From the NCBI RefSeq assembly GCF_030463565.1, contig NC_134652.1:18391397-18455396 (forward strand): a stretch of 64,000 bases of DNA, given 5' to 3'. The notes under the pieces are model-generated. The model was not told the origin of the DNA, made no database searches, and saw nothing but the letters and a program-made list of their open reading frames with translations. Origin of the DNA: Pelecanus crispus. Taxonomy: Eukaryota; Chordata; Aves; Pelecaniformes; Pelecanidae. Position numbers and translations under genes: made by a program. Positions 38,407 through 49,189 of this stretch are shown here, piece after piece; position 1 is the stretch's first letter, and each line of letters starts with the position of its first letter.

Positions 38407-38453
38407 ATTGGCGCCCGACGGGCGGGCCGTGCTGTAAGGCGGCAGGCGATTGG
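38407..38453 (-). promoter_or_regulatory. Paired inverted CCAAT boxes (NF-Y type)
   Basis: Two ATTGG(C) motifs 42 bp apart, about 100 bp upstream of the probable exon 1. Paired inverted CCAAT boxes are typical of TATA-less promoters of cell-cycle genes. Binding is inferred from the motif only. Confidence 0.45.
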
Positions 38454-38499
38454 CGGGCGGGCGGGCGCGTGCGGGCGCTGCCTGGCTTTGTACACACGC

Positions 38500-38635
38500 C
38501 GGCCCGCTCGGCCCTTTAACAATGGGCGAGGCGGGCGGCGCCGCGTGATGGCGGGGGAGCCCTCGGGACGCCGCGCCGCGCTCAGGTGCCCCGGGCCAGG
38601 CCCCGCCGCGGCCGCCAGCCGCGCCGCTGCGTAGG
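38500..38635 (+). other. CCNJ: CCNJ probable noncoding exon 1 (3' border firm, 5' end unknown)
   Basis: A perfect GTGAGT donor begins at 38,636, and a good acceptor (pyrimidine-rich, CCCAG) ends at 38,959 just upstream of the coding start. This implies a 5'UTR exon ending at 38,635 and a 324-bp intron 1. The start site is not visible, so the left border is a guess. Two short upstream ORFs lie here: ATG at 38,522 (8 codons) whose TGA overlaps the ATG at 38,548 (28 codons, stop TAG at 38,632-38,634, one base before the exon end). Confidence 0.5.
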
Positions 38636-38727
38636 GTGAGTGGCGGCTTCGGCGGGGGAGAGCGCCGCCGGCGTTTGTCGGGGCGCGATCGCCCTCCCCC
38701 GGGGCCGCGGCCGCCGGCTGCTCTGCG

Positions 38728-38744
38728 CCCCCCCCCCCCCCCCC
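38728..38744 (+). repeat. C17 homopolymer in CCNJ intron 1
   Basis: Seventeen consecutive C residues within the CpG island. The length may be affected by sequencing error. Confidence 0.8.
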
Positions 38745-38990
38745 GGCCTGGCCGTGCCCCGCGGCGGGACGGGGGCGGCTTAACGAGCCTCACTTGTGCC
38801 CGCATGGCGGCCAGCTGGGCCGGGGGGCCGCGGGGGCCCCGCGGCGCGGGCGGCAGCTGATCGCGTTTAACCGGGGGCGAGCGGGGAAGGGGCGAGGGTG
38901 GCGCTGCCCGTCCCGCCCCGCCCGCGCTCAGCGAGCGCCGCTTCCTCCCCTGTGCCCAGGCCGCGGCTGCCGCGCCGCGCCGCGCCGCCG

Positions 38991-39059
38991 ATGGAGCTGG
39001 AGGCGCAGTGGTGGACGGGACAGCTGGCTGCCGACATCCACCAAGCGCTTCGCTACAAG
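38991..39059 (+). CDS. CCNJ: CCNJ coding exon 1 (residues 1-23)
   Basis: Encodes 23 codons from the start Met to RYK, followed by a GTAGCC donor (phase 0). The exon itself begins at 38,960 after the CCCAG acceptor, leaving 31 nt of 5'UTR. The ATG context has G at -3 and G at +4. Confidence 0.95.
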
Positions 39060-42000
39060 GTAGCCCGGCGCGGCGGCGGCGGCGGTTGCTTTGCGGGGGG
39101 CGGCGGGGCAGGCGGAGGGGAGGGCTGGCGGGGAGGGCTGGCGGCCGCGGCGCCTTTGTGGGGAGGGCTGGGGCGGCCGGAGCCGGCCCTCCCGGCGCGG
39201 CGGCGTGAAGCGGGGTGGGAAGCGCGTGAGGCGGCCGCCGCTCGGCGGGCTCGGCCGCCGCGGCTCTGGCCGAGTTCGCTTTTCCTGAACCGCGAGAAGC
39301 GCGGTGCCTTGCCCTCGGTTAATGCTCAGGCTGTTTGTCCTCAGTCTTGACAGTTTATCTGACTGACCAGACTCTTCTTTCTCCGCACTTTAAAAAAGCA
39401 AAGGGGTCACGGTGCGCTTGGTTCTTCTGTTTGGATGCGTAAGTGGGTCCAAGCTTAAACTCTGCAGAAAGCATTGTAATGCTATTGTAGCCAAAAAACC
39501 AAAAAAAAAAAAAAAACCCCACCCAAAACCAACCAACCAGTAGGTGTAGTAGGAAGAGTAGAGGGTTTACGCGATACTGCTTCGAAGTTGCTTTGGCTGA
39601 CTCAAAGTTGCTCTTTTGTAATGAAGCACATCTTATGTTCAGAGCTGAAAATCGGCTTACAGTGACTGAACCTACTAAAAATGTGCTCTTGCTGCCTGGT
39701 AGTACTTGATGAGTGGATTATCCTTCTTGAAGGTGTGACTGCAACTTTTTTTTGTTTGTTTACAGGGGTGGGATGATACAAGAGAAGGATAGGATAATAT
39801 ATTTGCTATCAAAGTTGCCATTACTAAAACTAAGTTAGTGTTGTGAAAGGTGAATGCTAAAGCTTAGTAGGTATGGGTGGGGTGTCGGTTGGTTTTGGTT
39901 TTTTTTTACTTCAATAGCATGTTTCAGAACTTCGAATTGACCTTAAAACTTTGCAAATTTTGAGCAACTCCACTCCAACTTGATGTTGTCCAACTGTCCC
40001 GGTGGAAATTTAATTGTACTCAAAATCCTACTTAATCTGGGCTGCACAATCTAACTCATAAATTTATTCACGATAACAGAAGACGGCACTGCTGTTCTGC
40101 TGTATACAAGAGGAGATACTAGCTACTAGGCAGGAGCCTGGGGAGCATTCTTTCTACCAGTCCAAATTTTGTATTCAAAATGGATCATACCACAGATTTT
40201 TCACATCTGTGGTGTTGGTAGGGCTTTTGTTTTGTGGGGGTCCCCCCCACATATGACACTGTGTGAGGTTTATGTATGCTTAACTGTATGTCTGAGAGCA
40301 CACTGTAATCAGTGTCAGTGCAACATCAATCAGATCAGATTAAGTCAGGGTTTAAACGTATGCATGCAGCAAATATTGACACATGCACACCCTGTTCCTC
40401 TTCCTAACGTTGCTACCTTCAGCTAGCTGTTAGTGCCCTTCTCCCGGAGGCATCTGCAGGAGAACTGGCAGCATTCAAGCATGCAGACACTTCGGTACAA
40501 AGTCTAATGGCTCAGACTGAGCTGTAGCAGGAGGGCGTTGAGTTAAGCTATTGGACTTTGCATTGAAGCAGCTGGGAAGTACTCAGGTACCCTTGCTCTT
40601 TCCCTGCTGGGAGGTACAGCCTTTGCAGTAGAGGTAATACAACAGAAATAGTAAAAGCCAAAGTCACTCTAGCCAACTTCCCAATGAAAAGATGTTAAAT
40701 TTTAAATAATTGTACTAATGTTATGCAGAACCAAATCAGTTCTTCTGCAATAGAACAAATAGATTTTGTTCTATGAAAAGGGATGCTGAAAAGATGGGAA
40801 CAGAAGGAAGAGGGGAGAAATCCTTTGAAAATTCCATGATAAATGTGAGAATAACAGCTATATTAATCTGATACTAATTCAAACTAAATGGTGGTTTTAA
40901 TAAAATTACATGCTGCTGTCCATCTAGGAGCTGAAGCTGCCCTCCTACAAAGGCCAATCTCCCCAGTTACATCTGAGAAGATACTTTGCAGATTTGATTG
41001 CTATTGTGAGCAATCGGTTCAGACTCTGTCCTGCTGCACGACATCTAGCTGTGTATCTGTTGGACCTCTTTATGGATCGCTATGACATATCTATACAGCA
41101 GCTGCATGTGGTTGCTCTTTCCTGTTTACTTTTAGCAAGTAAGTATGTAGCACCAAACTTTAACTAGAGCAGTATAGGTTCTAATGCCAAATACAAAGCA
41201 TGTCTTGATTGGATATAGCAGACAGGGGAAACAAAGTTGTTGTAAAAGACAGCGTATATCAATTTGGCCCAACTGGTAGAGCCTTTCTTTAGACTCATTT
41301 TGACTTCTGTTGGCACCTGATGAAACTGAGGGGAGAAAAAACAAACTGCAATTACAAACCATTGTTTATGCTTGGAAACAAATTATTCTAAGGTGATCTT
41401 TCAGAGCTGTATTGTAGGAATAGAAAGACTGTCTTTCTGAGGACATCTCAAAATAGGCAGACCCAGTGCTGGAAATGAGAAATCTGCATACCTGTGATAA
41501 AGGAAGAAATTAAATAAACCATATGTAGACTGTACTGCACCCTGCTGATGGTGCTGTGTGGTTCTGGAATACTTCAGTTTTCATAAATTGCAATGTTCTT
41601 TAAGCAGGCTAAGGCTAACATATACCTTGTATTGTCACATACAAAATGTAATACTGCTGAAATACATTGGTGAATGCACAGTACTCTGAAGACAGAATTG
41701 ATTACGCTCATTATGAACAGTGCTGCTTATATTGACCTTGGCTAGATTCTTGTGGTGTGTACCCATCTTTTGACACTTGTGGACCCCTTTTAGATGCCCC
41801 CAAAGAGAAATGGGTGTAGTTTGCTGAGATACCAGCTGGCACTCGTTCTTAAACCAATAGATTTGTAGAAACATGTCCTGGCAGTAGAACTAACTGTTGG
41901 TTCTGAATCTGTTTCCCTGAATCTATTTTCATTTTCTCTAGTAAGATACACCGCATTGTAGCTCTAGGCCCTCTTCGCTAGAAAACCAGAGTGCTGAGGT

Positions 42001-45000
42001 GTTGGCTATTTTTGGCATGCTGCTTCCTTTCATTGCATCCCCTTTCTCCACCAATACAGCTATTCAGCAGAACAGTTAAACAAGAAAAGGGTTATTTCAG
42101 ATTCTTCTAGAGGTAAACTTTGACTGGGTGCCACCAGCCAGCAATCTTCTCTTGGCAAAGGATGAGGTGCTAAGTATGAAAACCTTGCCTCAGAAACCAG
42201 TGTAATCCATTTAGGAAAATGGATTGGCTTTGAACTAATGCCAGATTTTCAAATGAAATTCATGTTCTGAAGAGAATTACAATTTAAAAAAAAAAATCAC
42301 CTCTGCCATCTTTCATAACAAGCTGTAAGTAGAGCTCTGAAAGCCTGGAGTACTTGCTTTTCTGAGAAGCAGTGTATTAATTCATTCAGAAAGCACAAAC
42401 CAGAATGCTATTTTAAACTTTTGCCCTGTGTGGCTTCAACAAGCAGTTTAATTGGTGGTGCAATAAGTTGGACAAATCACACTGTGATATATCTGATAAG
42501 GTTATAGACATAATAAGAGAAATTATTATGTGACTTCTGAAGCTTTTATTTCTGTAATTACTAGAGTATGGGAAACAAAAACTAACAGACTGGGACTAGT
42601 GTTGGATTAAGTCCTGTATAAGTACCTCCACTGTTGGAAAAAAGCAAACATTCAGTATGGTCAGTCCTGCAAAACTCTCTAAAAATGCGCATTTACAACA
42701 TACTGTGTAGTACTGAATAGAGAGTGTAAGATGGAAAGAATTTGCAATGAAATTGAAATAGCACAACCATATGGCAAACTGTATGGAAATGTGACACTTG
42801 TTTCTCTTATTAATGGGTTTTCTACATATACAATTTTGCTTCAGGCTAAAAACATACAGGCCTGACACATTAAAGTCCAAGGAAAGCTGAAGCTACTAGC
42901 ACTGTTAAAGTTGAAACAGTATATATGGCAGTGTGGGTTTTCAGATGCACATTGCTGAAATCCACTTGTTTGAAATGCTGGAGCAGCTTATCAGCAATCA
43001 AATCTAAAAACATACCTACCATAACAGGCATTAAAAGCAGCCACCTTGGCTAGAGCTCTAGCTCTACTCCAATGAGTTTTAGAAACAAAAAGGGTGTGTG
43101 GGGGTGGGAGGGTGATTAAAGCCAAATGCTGTGATGTCGTGTGTGCCAAGTCACGTCACAGTGGTATTTGATTGATGATGGGGACACGTTGTACAATAAT
43201 TTGGTGACAAAAACTTGCGTATGCAGTGCCAGTGATGTCCTAATACAGCTCACTTCTGCTCTTGGCAATTGGCTTCTGTGTGCCAGGGCGGGAAAACCAA
43301 CAGGAAACATGGCACTGCACAATATCCTACGCAGCGTTTGACATTATCTGCTGAAATTTAGCCCTCTAGTACATACCCCTTCTTGTCTCTGACAGCTTCC
43401 ATTTGAGCTTTGCATCTGCAGGAAAGTCTCAAGCTTGTTTGACATAGTAGAGTTGAAATGACCAATGCAGACATTAGATACAATCTGTTTTATAGTTCAC
43501 TAGTGCTGAACATTTTTTTTTTCCCTCCTCTTTCTGTTCACCTGAAGGTAAATTTGAAGAAAAGGAAGACAGTGTTCCCAAACTTGAACAGTTGAACAGC
43601 TTGGGTTGTATGACTAACATGAATTTGGTACTAACAAAACAGAATTTGCTTCATATGGAGTTGTTGTTGCTAGAAACGTTTCAGTGGAATTTGTGCCTCC
43701 CAACTGCTGCTCATTTCATCGACTATTATCTTTCTATTGCTGTCCATGAGACTGATCTTCATGATGGCTGGCCAATGGTTTGCCTAGAGAAGACTAAGTT
43801 ATATATGGCAAAATATGCTGATTATTTTCTGGAAGTATCACTGCAAGGTAAGTTGCATATTTCAGGTAGTGACTCCTTTGTTGTCTTGACAGATAATGTC
43901 CAACCTAAATGAATCTTTTTCTCATTCTTTCTAGATCATGCATTTTTAAATTATGCCCCTTCCTTAGTTGCTACTGCGTGTGTAGCTTCTTCAAGGATTA
44001 TCTTGCGTCTCTCACCAACATGGCCTACCCGACTGCATCATCTTACTGCGTACTCCTGGGATTTCCTAGTGCCGTGTATTGAGCGACTATTAATGTAAGT
44101 TAACAACAGCAGCTTTTTTTAAGCCCATTTCCGTATCTGTTGGTATGCTTAATTGCTGTTAGCACTGAAAGTAAATTTCTTTCTGAATTTCAATTTTTCT
44201 ATTCTAAAAATACTTAGGTATTAGGTAATATGGTTAGGTAGTAACTGTTTTGTTCTTTCCAAAAAAGAAAACCTTATCAGATCTAACCTCTTTCCTGTTC
44301 TTTCAACAAACAAACCTTAGGCTTGCATTTCCACTGAACATCTTTTGGTGTGCTTTGAGAATCTGTTAAATAACTTATTCCCAATCTCTGTAGTCTGCTC
44401 AGAGAGGAAGAAGAGACAGTGAAGAGTACTGAAGGCTGCTTTGAGAATCTGTTAAATAACTTATTCCCAGTCTCTGTAGTCTGCTCAGAGAGGAAGAAGA
44501 GACAGTGAAGAGTGCTGAAGGCATAGGAGTTCCTACTTACTCTGAAGAATCTATGCCTTGGAAGTTCAAGGGGTGCTCCAAAAAGATGATGAATCAAACA
44601 TGCAGACTGTTTGAGTGGCCAGCTTTTGGGGGAGGAAATGACCAGGAGGTTGTATCCATTTTTGCACTGAAGTGGAGAGATACAGCTGACATGAGATAAA
44701 AATGCCTACAAATACCAAGTGAACCTTACTGGGAAGGGATGTTACGCAATCAGTTCTTTTATTCTAAACCTTAAGATCAAAACCTGTAATCACCATAACT
44801 GCTTTCCTCCTACGACGTTTGCTCTTGCCCAGATCTAAATACAGTTGTGCTCTGTAGAAGCACAGGGGAACAGCTGTATCTGGAAGAATCACATCTTCCT
44901 CTTAAGTGTGAGATTATCACCCCTGATGGCCTCTTTTGGCTTCGCTAATATGTGTAATGCAAGGGAGGGTACCTAAAGCATGCAAGTACTGTTGCAGAAT

Positions 45001-46270
45001 TGTTTTCAGTATTGCTCTTGGAACACTTTGGGGGGGTGTGAAGCCTTTCAGTCATCTTTGCAGTGCACCATAAAAAGTTAGCAATCTTTTAGGAAAACCT
45101 GGTGAGGGGTTGAACCCCAACTGTCTTCAGGAGATCTGCCCTGTGTAGGCAGTACCAAAAAACTTAGATGATTTTAGGCCTGACTGAAGTGTGTAGGTGG
45201 CACCTGCTTAACCTCTGCATAAGAGCAAGAGAAAGAGTATGTCTAAATACATTTGAGACAGGTGTAAATCAAAGGGAATTCAGGTGAGCTAAACTGTCTC
45301 ACTTAAGTACTAGGTAGGCTAGAAAAAAGGTGAGAGGAAAGGGAAAAAAAAAAAAAAAGCATTTCCATTCCCCAAAGCAGGATCCAATAGTAATATACAT
45401 ATGATCTTTAAGTATTGTAATGTAGATCTTTAAACACCCTCTGATATCATGTCTTTAAAAACCCTATACTCTATACCTAATTTAAATGAACTAGAAGCAG
45501 CAAGTAAGTTTTAATTTCAGGTTCTGGTAATCTGGCACTTCATTGCAGTACATTAGCAGACTTTATTGCACTGGTAATTTTAGATACTGCTCTATTACTT
45601 GTATTGTACTTAGTTTTTATCTGCGTTTTGTACTGCTATGAAATGAAGTGCTGAAAAGAAACTGTATCCTAAAGAGACAAATTATAAAACCTTAGATGAC
45701 TTCAAAGGGTAGGCTAAAATTACTTTCTCTTTTTAAATGCTTTGGAAGCTTTCAGATAACTGCACCATTTGTTAGAGTGCTCTTTAAACTCTTTTGGGTT
45801 AACTTTTAATTATTTTAATATCCATTTTCATGTATTCTGTCTTCTCAATTTGTTTTAGTGCGCACGATAATGATGTGAAGGAAGCAAACAAGCAAAAAGG
45901 ACAACATGCTCAGTCTGGCCAACATAATGTATTTCAGACCCCAGCTCCAACTCCCCAGCAGGCTAATGCTCAACAGCACATACCACAGTATCTCCAAGGT
46001 CATCAATCTTCATTACAGTATCACCATCAGACATCACAGCAGCAAAACTGTCAACAGATATTATCATCTAATCATACGGCATCTTACCCACTTCAGACTT
46101 GCCCTGCTGCCTTACAGTCTAGTGTTCAGGCTCGAGGCCATGTACAGACTGGTGCTGCAATGTCACTAGCTGTTCCACTAGAAGTGAAGCCATGTATAAG
46201 TGTCTCCTACAACCGGAGTTATCAAGTGAATGGACGATATTCCTGTATTACTCCCTGCTTTGAGAGGTGA
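38991..46270 (+). CDS. CCNJ: Cyclin J (five coding exons)
   Basis: Cyclin J, a nuclear cyclin-family protein. In Drosophila, CycJ pairs with Cdk2 and acts in oogenesis and early embryonic cycles. The vertebrate role is little known. Joining 38,991-39,059, 40,928-41,138, 43,548-43,847, 43,935-44,094 and 45,859-46,270 gives 1,152 nt, 383 aa, with every junction in phase and four clean GT/AG introns between them. The protein begins [20 protein letters not shown]. The N-terminal cyclin fold (about residues 15-145) shows MDRYDIS (72-78), LLLASKFEEKED (90-101) with the conserved Lys/Glu pair of the cyclin box, and [11 protein letters not shown] (132-142). PTAAHF (145-150) opens the second fold, which runs to about 247. 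The tail (about 250-383) is rich in Gln, Ser and His and ends ITPCFER, as in other vertebrate CCNJ. The ATG at 38,991 starts the conserved N-terminus. The N-terminus and tail agree with CCNJ rather than its paralogue CCNJL. Confidence 0.96.
39060..40927 (+). other. CCNJ intron 2
   Basis: No repeat element or other gene seen. The first about 250 bp are still CpG-island sequence, and an A/C-rich tract lies at 39,492-39,538. Confidence 0.8.
40928..41138 (+). CDS. CCNJ: CCNJ coding exon 2 (residues 24-93 plus 1 nt)
   Basis: Acceptor CCATCTAG, donor a perfect GTAAGT. 211 nt starting [20 protein letters not shown] and ending CLLLA. The codon of Ser94 is split A/GT. Carries the core of the first cyclin fold, including MDRYDIS. 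Confidence 0.97.
41139..43547 (+). other. CCNJ intron 3
   Basis: 2.4 kb with no recognisable exon, RNA or transposon on either strand. Confidence 0.8.
43548..43847 (+). CDS. CCNJ: CCNJ coding exon 3 (residues 94-193)
   Basis: Acceptor CACCTGAAG, donor GTAAGT. 300 nt from the split Ser94 through [34 protein letters not shown] and [10 protein letters not shown], ending in the first base of Asp194. Spans the end of the first cyclin fold and the start of the second. Confidence 0.97.
43935..44094 (+). CDS. CCNJ: CCNJ coding exon 4 (residues 194-246)
   Basis: Acceptor TTCTTTCTAG, donor a perfect GTAAGT. 160 nt encoding [20 protein letters not shown] through [12 protein letters not shown], the end of the second cyclin fold. 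Intron 4, between this and the previous exon, is only 87 bp (43,848-43,934). Confidence 0.97.
44095..45858 (+). other. CCNJ intron 5
   Basis: 1.76 kb. Contains the 86-bp tandem duplication at 44,351-44,522 and nothing else that I recognise. Confidence 0.8.
44351..44522. repeat. 86-bp tandem duplication (2 copies)
   Basis: Copy 1 spans 44,351-44,436 and copy 2 spans 44,437-44,522. Both begin TGCTTTGAGAATCTG and end CTGAAGGC. I count two A-to-G differences over 86 bp (near 44,384/44,470 and 44,429/44,515), so the duplication is recent. It lies in CCNJ intron 5, away from splice sites. Confidence 0.95.
45859..46270 (+). CDS. CCNJ: CCNJ coding exon 5 (residues 247-383, stop)
   Basis: Acceptor TTTGTTTTAG. 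412 nt starting [15 protein letters not shown] and ending ITPCFER with TGA at 46,268-46,270. Encodes the Gln/Ser/His-rich tail, likely disordered. Confidence 0.97.
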
Positions 46271-47605
46271 TAAGTACAAAATGGTTTTGTGCTTGTTTGT
46301 TTGGGGTGGGAAGTTGTGTTGAGGGGAATTGTTTTGGTTTTTTTTGTTAAACCTCAAATAAGTTTGAGGGCAACAAATTGAATAAAAAAAAGCGTCTTTC
46401 CAGAAAAAAGCAACTGGATTGGCAACCAGTACTGTAGCTTAAATAACAGGCTGCAAAAAATAAGCACACAGAACACCCTCTAAAAAGAATGTGTATACCT
46501 GAGGGTAATAAGTTCTTACTCTGGCACTCGGAATACTCTGTGCTTCTAACGCACATCTTTGAAATACTAGTCAAAAGAAATAGCTGTGGACTAACTACAG
46601 ACTTAACCTTTTAATGAAGGAGATATGCAGTATTATTTTGAAGACACTTATGTAATTCCACCATACAGTATTAACACTTACTTTAAATTTACTGAAACTT
46701 AAGAATCCATTGAATGCCAGACTTCTCCAGATACATGGGGACCACAGGAGGAAACAAATCTCATCTGGCTAACTCCATACTCTTGCCCCTTTTTCAGCAC
46801 TTGTGTTGGATATTTGCTTTAGGCTAAGGCATTTGAGTTAACTGGTATTTTGGCTAGTTTTTAAGTTTTGTACCTCACAGGATAGACACTATGTTTTTGC
46901 TTCTTTTCTCCTCCCTATCCTTTTTATGTTTAAAGTAACTCTTTTATACTAACTCAGGGAATTTTCTACTTGTTACTCTGTGCTGCTGGCTTGTAAACTT
47001 AATTGGGTATAACTTGAGGGAGGAAGGTAGAGAGGGAAGAGACTATAGCAAATGGAGTGGCTTTTCTTCAGGGCATCTACATGCAGAGTACCAAAGGGAT
47101 ATATTAGTGTTCACAGAATGTAGATGGGAACCGCTGCCCAGCAGCGTGGTATTGGGTAACTGAAGAAAAGAGACAGTTTCAGCTGAACTTGTACTGTACC
47201 AGAACTACTACAGTGGCTGTGATTCCTCTGTGTACACACACGTACGTATTATTAACCAACAGAAAGCATCCTCCAATTGTACTGACAGTATCACTCGTAC
47301 AAAAAAAGTACAGTTAACTGCTTATAGAAATCCAGTTCTGTCAGGCTTATAGTGGAGGGAAATTCTCAGGTAATAGTGGGGCAACTTTTTCTTCTACTAT
47401 TTGGGAGTTCCAGAAGGAAATGTAGAGATTTACTCTTCTAATTGGGTGGATCAAAAATTAATTGCAAAGTGAACTACTTTATCACAACTAAGGTGCTAAT
47501 TATGTGACTTTATGGAATTACATTGTCTCCTGTGGAGTGGATAGTCTGAGAGTAGAAATCCATCTCTTGGATGAAAATGGTGGTAGAGATATTAATGGAG
47601 GATTT

Positions 47606-47620
47606 CCCCCCCCCCCCCCC
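47606..47620 (+). repeat. C15 homopolymer in CCNJ 3'UTR
   Basis: Fifteen consecutive C residues followed by AAAA. The length may vary or be misread. Confidence 0.8.
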
Positions 47621-48992
47621 AAAATACAAGAAGATACCTGACTTTCTGCTGTGGTAGAATATGGGAGGAAGAGGTATGGATGACAGGATTCTTACTACTT
47701 TAAAATATCTTTATAGTACATGGGCTTAAGGCTTTTTTTGTTTTATTTGTTCTTTTACCACCTTCTTCTGATCTGTCTTAGTGGCAGCACTTAAAATTGT
47801 GTACCATCTAATGACACTGAAGTATTGCAAATCTTACAGAGACTGTTTTGAAAGTAGGGGCAATTAAGATACGTTATCAATATTAAGATGAAGGTTTTAT
47901 CACAGGAGAGGGGGCCTTACTATAATGTTCAGAATGGAGGGAGGACAGCTGTGTTCATTCTGAGGCTGAATGATAAAATGCTACAAAAACCTATTTATTG
48001 TTGAGGAGAAAAAAATCCTGTTTCTCTTGGTTTTTTGCATACCCCCCCCCTTTTTTTTTTTTGTGGGCTTTTGTAGCATATATGTGCAAGGCAAGAGGGA
48101 TCAGAGGGTGAATGAAAGAGATGACCCTCATACTTTACGCTAGAGAACCAACTTCGAAATAGGTATAACGTGGTCAATTCTTAATTAAGTGCTAGTTGGT
48201 TTGGTTTTGTTTTTTTCCCTCCTCTCTTCATCTCTTAATGAGTATTTCCCCATGTCTGAGCATAGGGTTAAGTAGAGACTTTCTGCCTCATAACATGCCA
48301 TGCTTCTTATTCAGCATTATTACGCCTTTAAGAGGGAAATGGACTGCCTTCTGCCAGTTTCATTTTGTTGCAATGCCATATCCAAGTCCTCAGTACTCTA
48401 ACTACCTCTGATGCTATGAATGTACAGTCTTGTAATAGACCATGACTTGAAGTAACAGCAGATGCCTGTAGCAATTTTTTCTGTAAAATCTTTAAGTCAG
48501 CTAACTTGTCATCTTTATTTGTGACACAGCAGTACAGGCTCTTCTTTTTTGGGGTATTAGTAAATTTATCCCATAGGCATTTGATATATAAAAAATTAAC
48601 TAATACTTAACACTGGAATTATAATGGGTGGGGGGGCTTTATTCAGTTAGTTAATACTGCAAATTTACATTTAATAGGGTATTTTTTGACTATTTTAAGA
48701 CATTAGGTCAACTGTAAAAAGATCCACTACATGCTGTTTGTTTTTAATTTATTATTTAGTCTAAGTTTTTTCTGACACTACAGCTGCATAATGACTACAG
48801 AGAAAATGTACACTGAACAGTTTCAATATATTATTTAAAAGGGCTTTACCAGTGTACGTTAAAAATACACTGTTCTTACTATTAGAACCAAAATGTGTTT
48901 TTTATGGCATAAATAAGAATGGTGCTCCTAAATGCAAAATGTCCAAAACAATGGAATCTTTGTGAGTGCTATGCATTCAACTTATTTTTAAA

Positions 48993-48998
48993 AATAAA
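48993..48998 (+). terminator. CCNJ polyadenylation signal (best candidate)
   Basis: AATAAA with a downstream GTGTGTATT...TTTTGTGTGTGTAG element at about 49,024-49,050 and then a T run, the arrangement expected of a strong cleavage site. A second AATAAA at 49,159 could be an alternative end. Confidence 0.5.
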
Positions 48999-49189
48999 AC
49001 TAGTTTTGAGTAAGAAGGCTCCAGTGTGTATTATGCTTTTGTGTGTGTAGTTTTTTTTAAGTATGTAAACTGACCCTAATCTGTCTTCCATCGTCCCTGT
49101 GTATGAGCTGAAGATGTAAGGACTTTCTTCTTTCTCCCCACCCTTTCTGTGACACTATAATAAACTTCAGGAACACTCTGACTTCACAA

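Larger units (their letters stand above)
38130..39310. promoter_or_regulatory. CpG island, CCNJ promoter region
   Basis: About 1.2 kb of very GC- and CpG-rich sequence in an otherwise AT-rich window. It covers the presumed CCNJ promoter, noncoding exon 1, intron 1 and the first coding exon. It has no obvious TATA box at a fixed distance. Contained sites include an E2F-type GGCGGGAA at 38,213-38,220 and two inverted CCAAT boxes (ATTGG) at 38,407-38,411 and 38,449-38,453. Long open frames on both strands here are a by-product of GC-rich composition with few stop codons, and they overlap each other in every frame. Confidence 0.9.
46271..49020 (+). other. CCNJ: CCNJ 3'UTR (end inferred)
   Basis: AT-rich, no coding potential. 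Candidate polyadenylation signals are AATAAA at 46,381 (a very short UTR), at 48,993-48,998 followed within 25-60 bp by GT-rich and T-rich text (the best-formed site), and at 49,159-49,164. The UTR contains seed matches for let-7 (46,871-46,877; 48,402-48,408), miR-125 (46,953-46,960) and miR-205 (46,614-46,621; 47,888-47,894). Confidence 0.65.

Noticed and set aside
38130..39350. Several long open frames on both strands (up to 205 codons)
   Set aside because: They overlap each other in nearly all frames within a CpG island where stop codons are rare. Only the segment from the ATG at 38,991 to 39,059 fits the CCNJ protein and splice sites.
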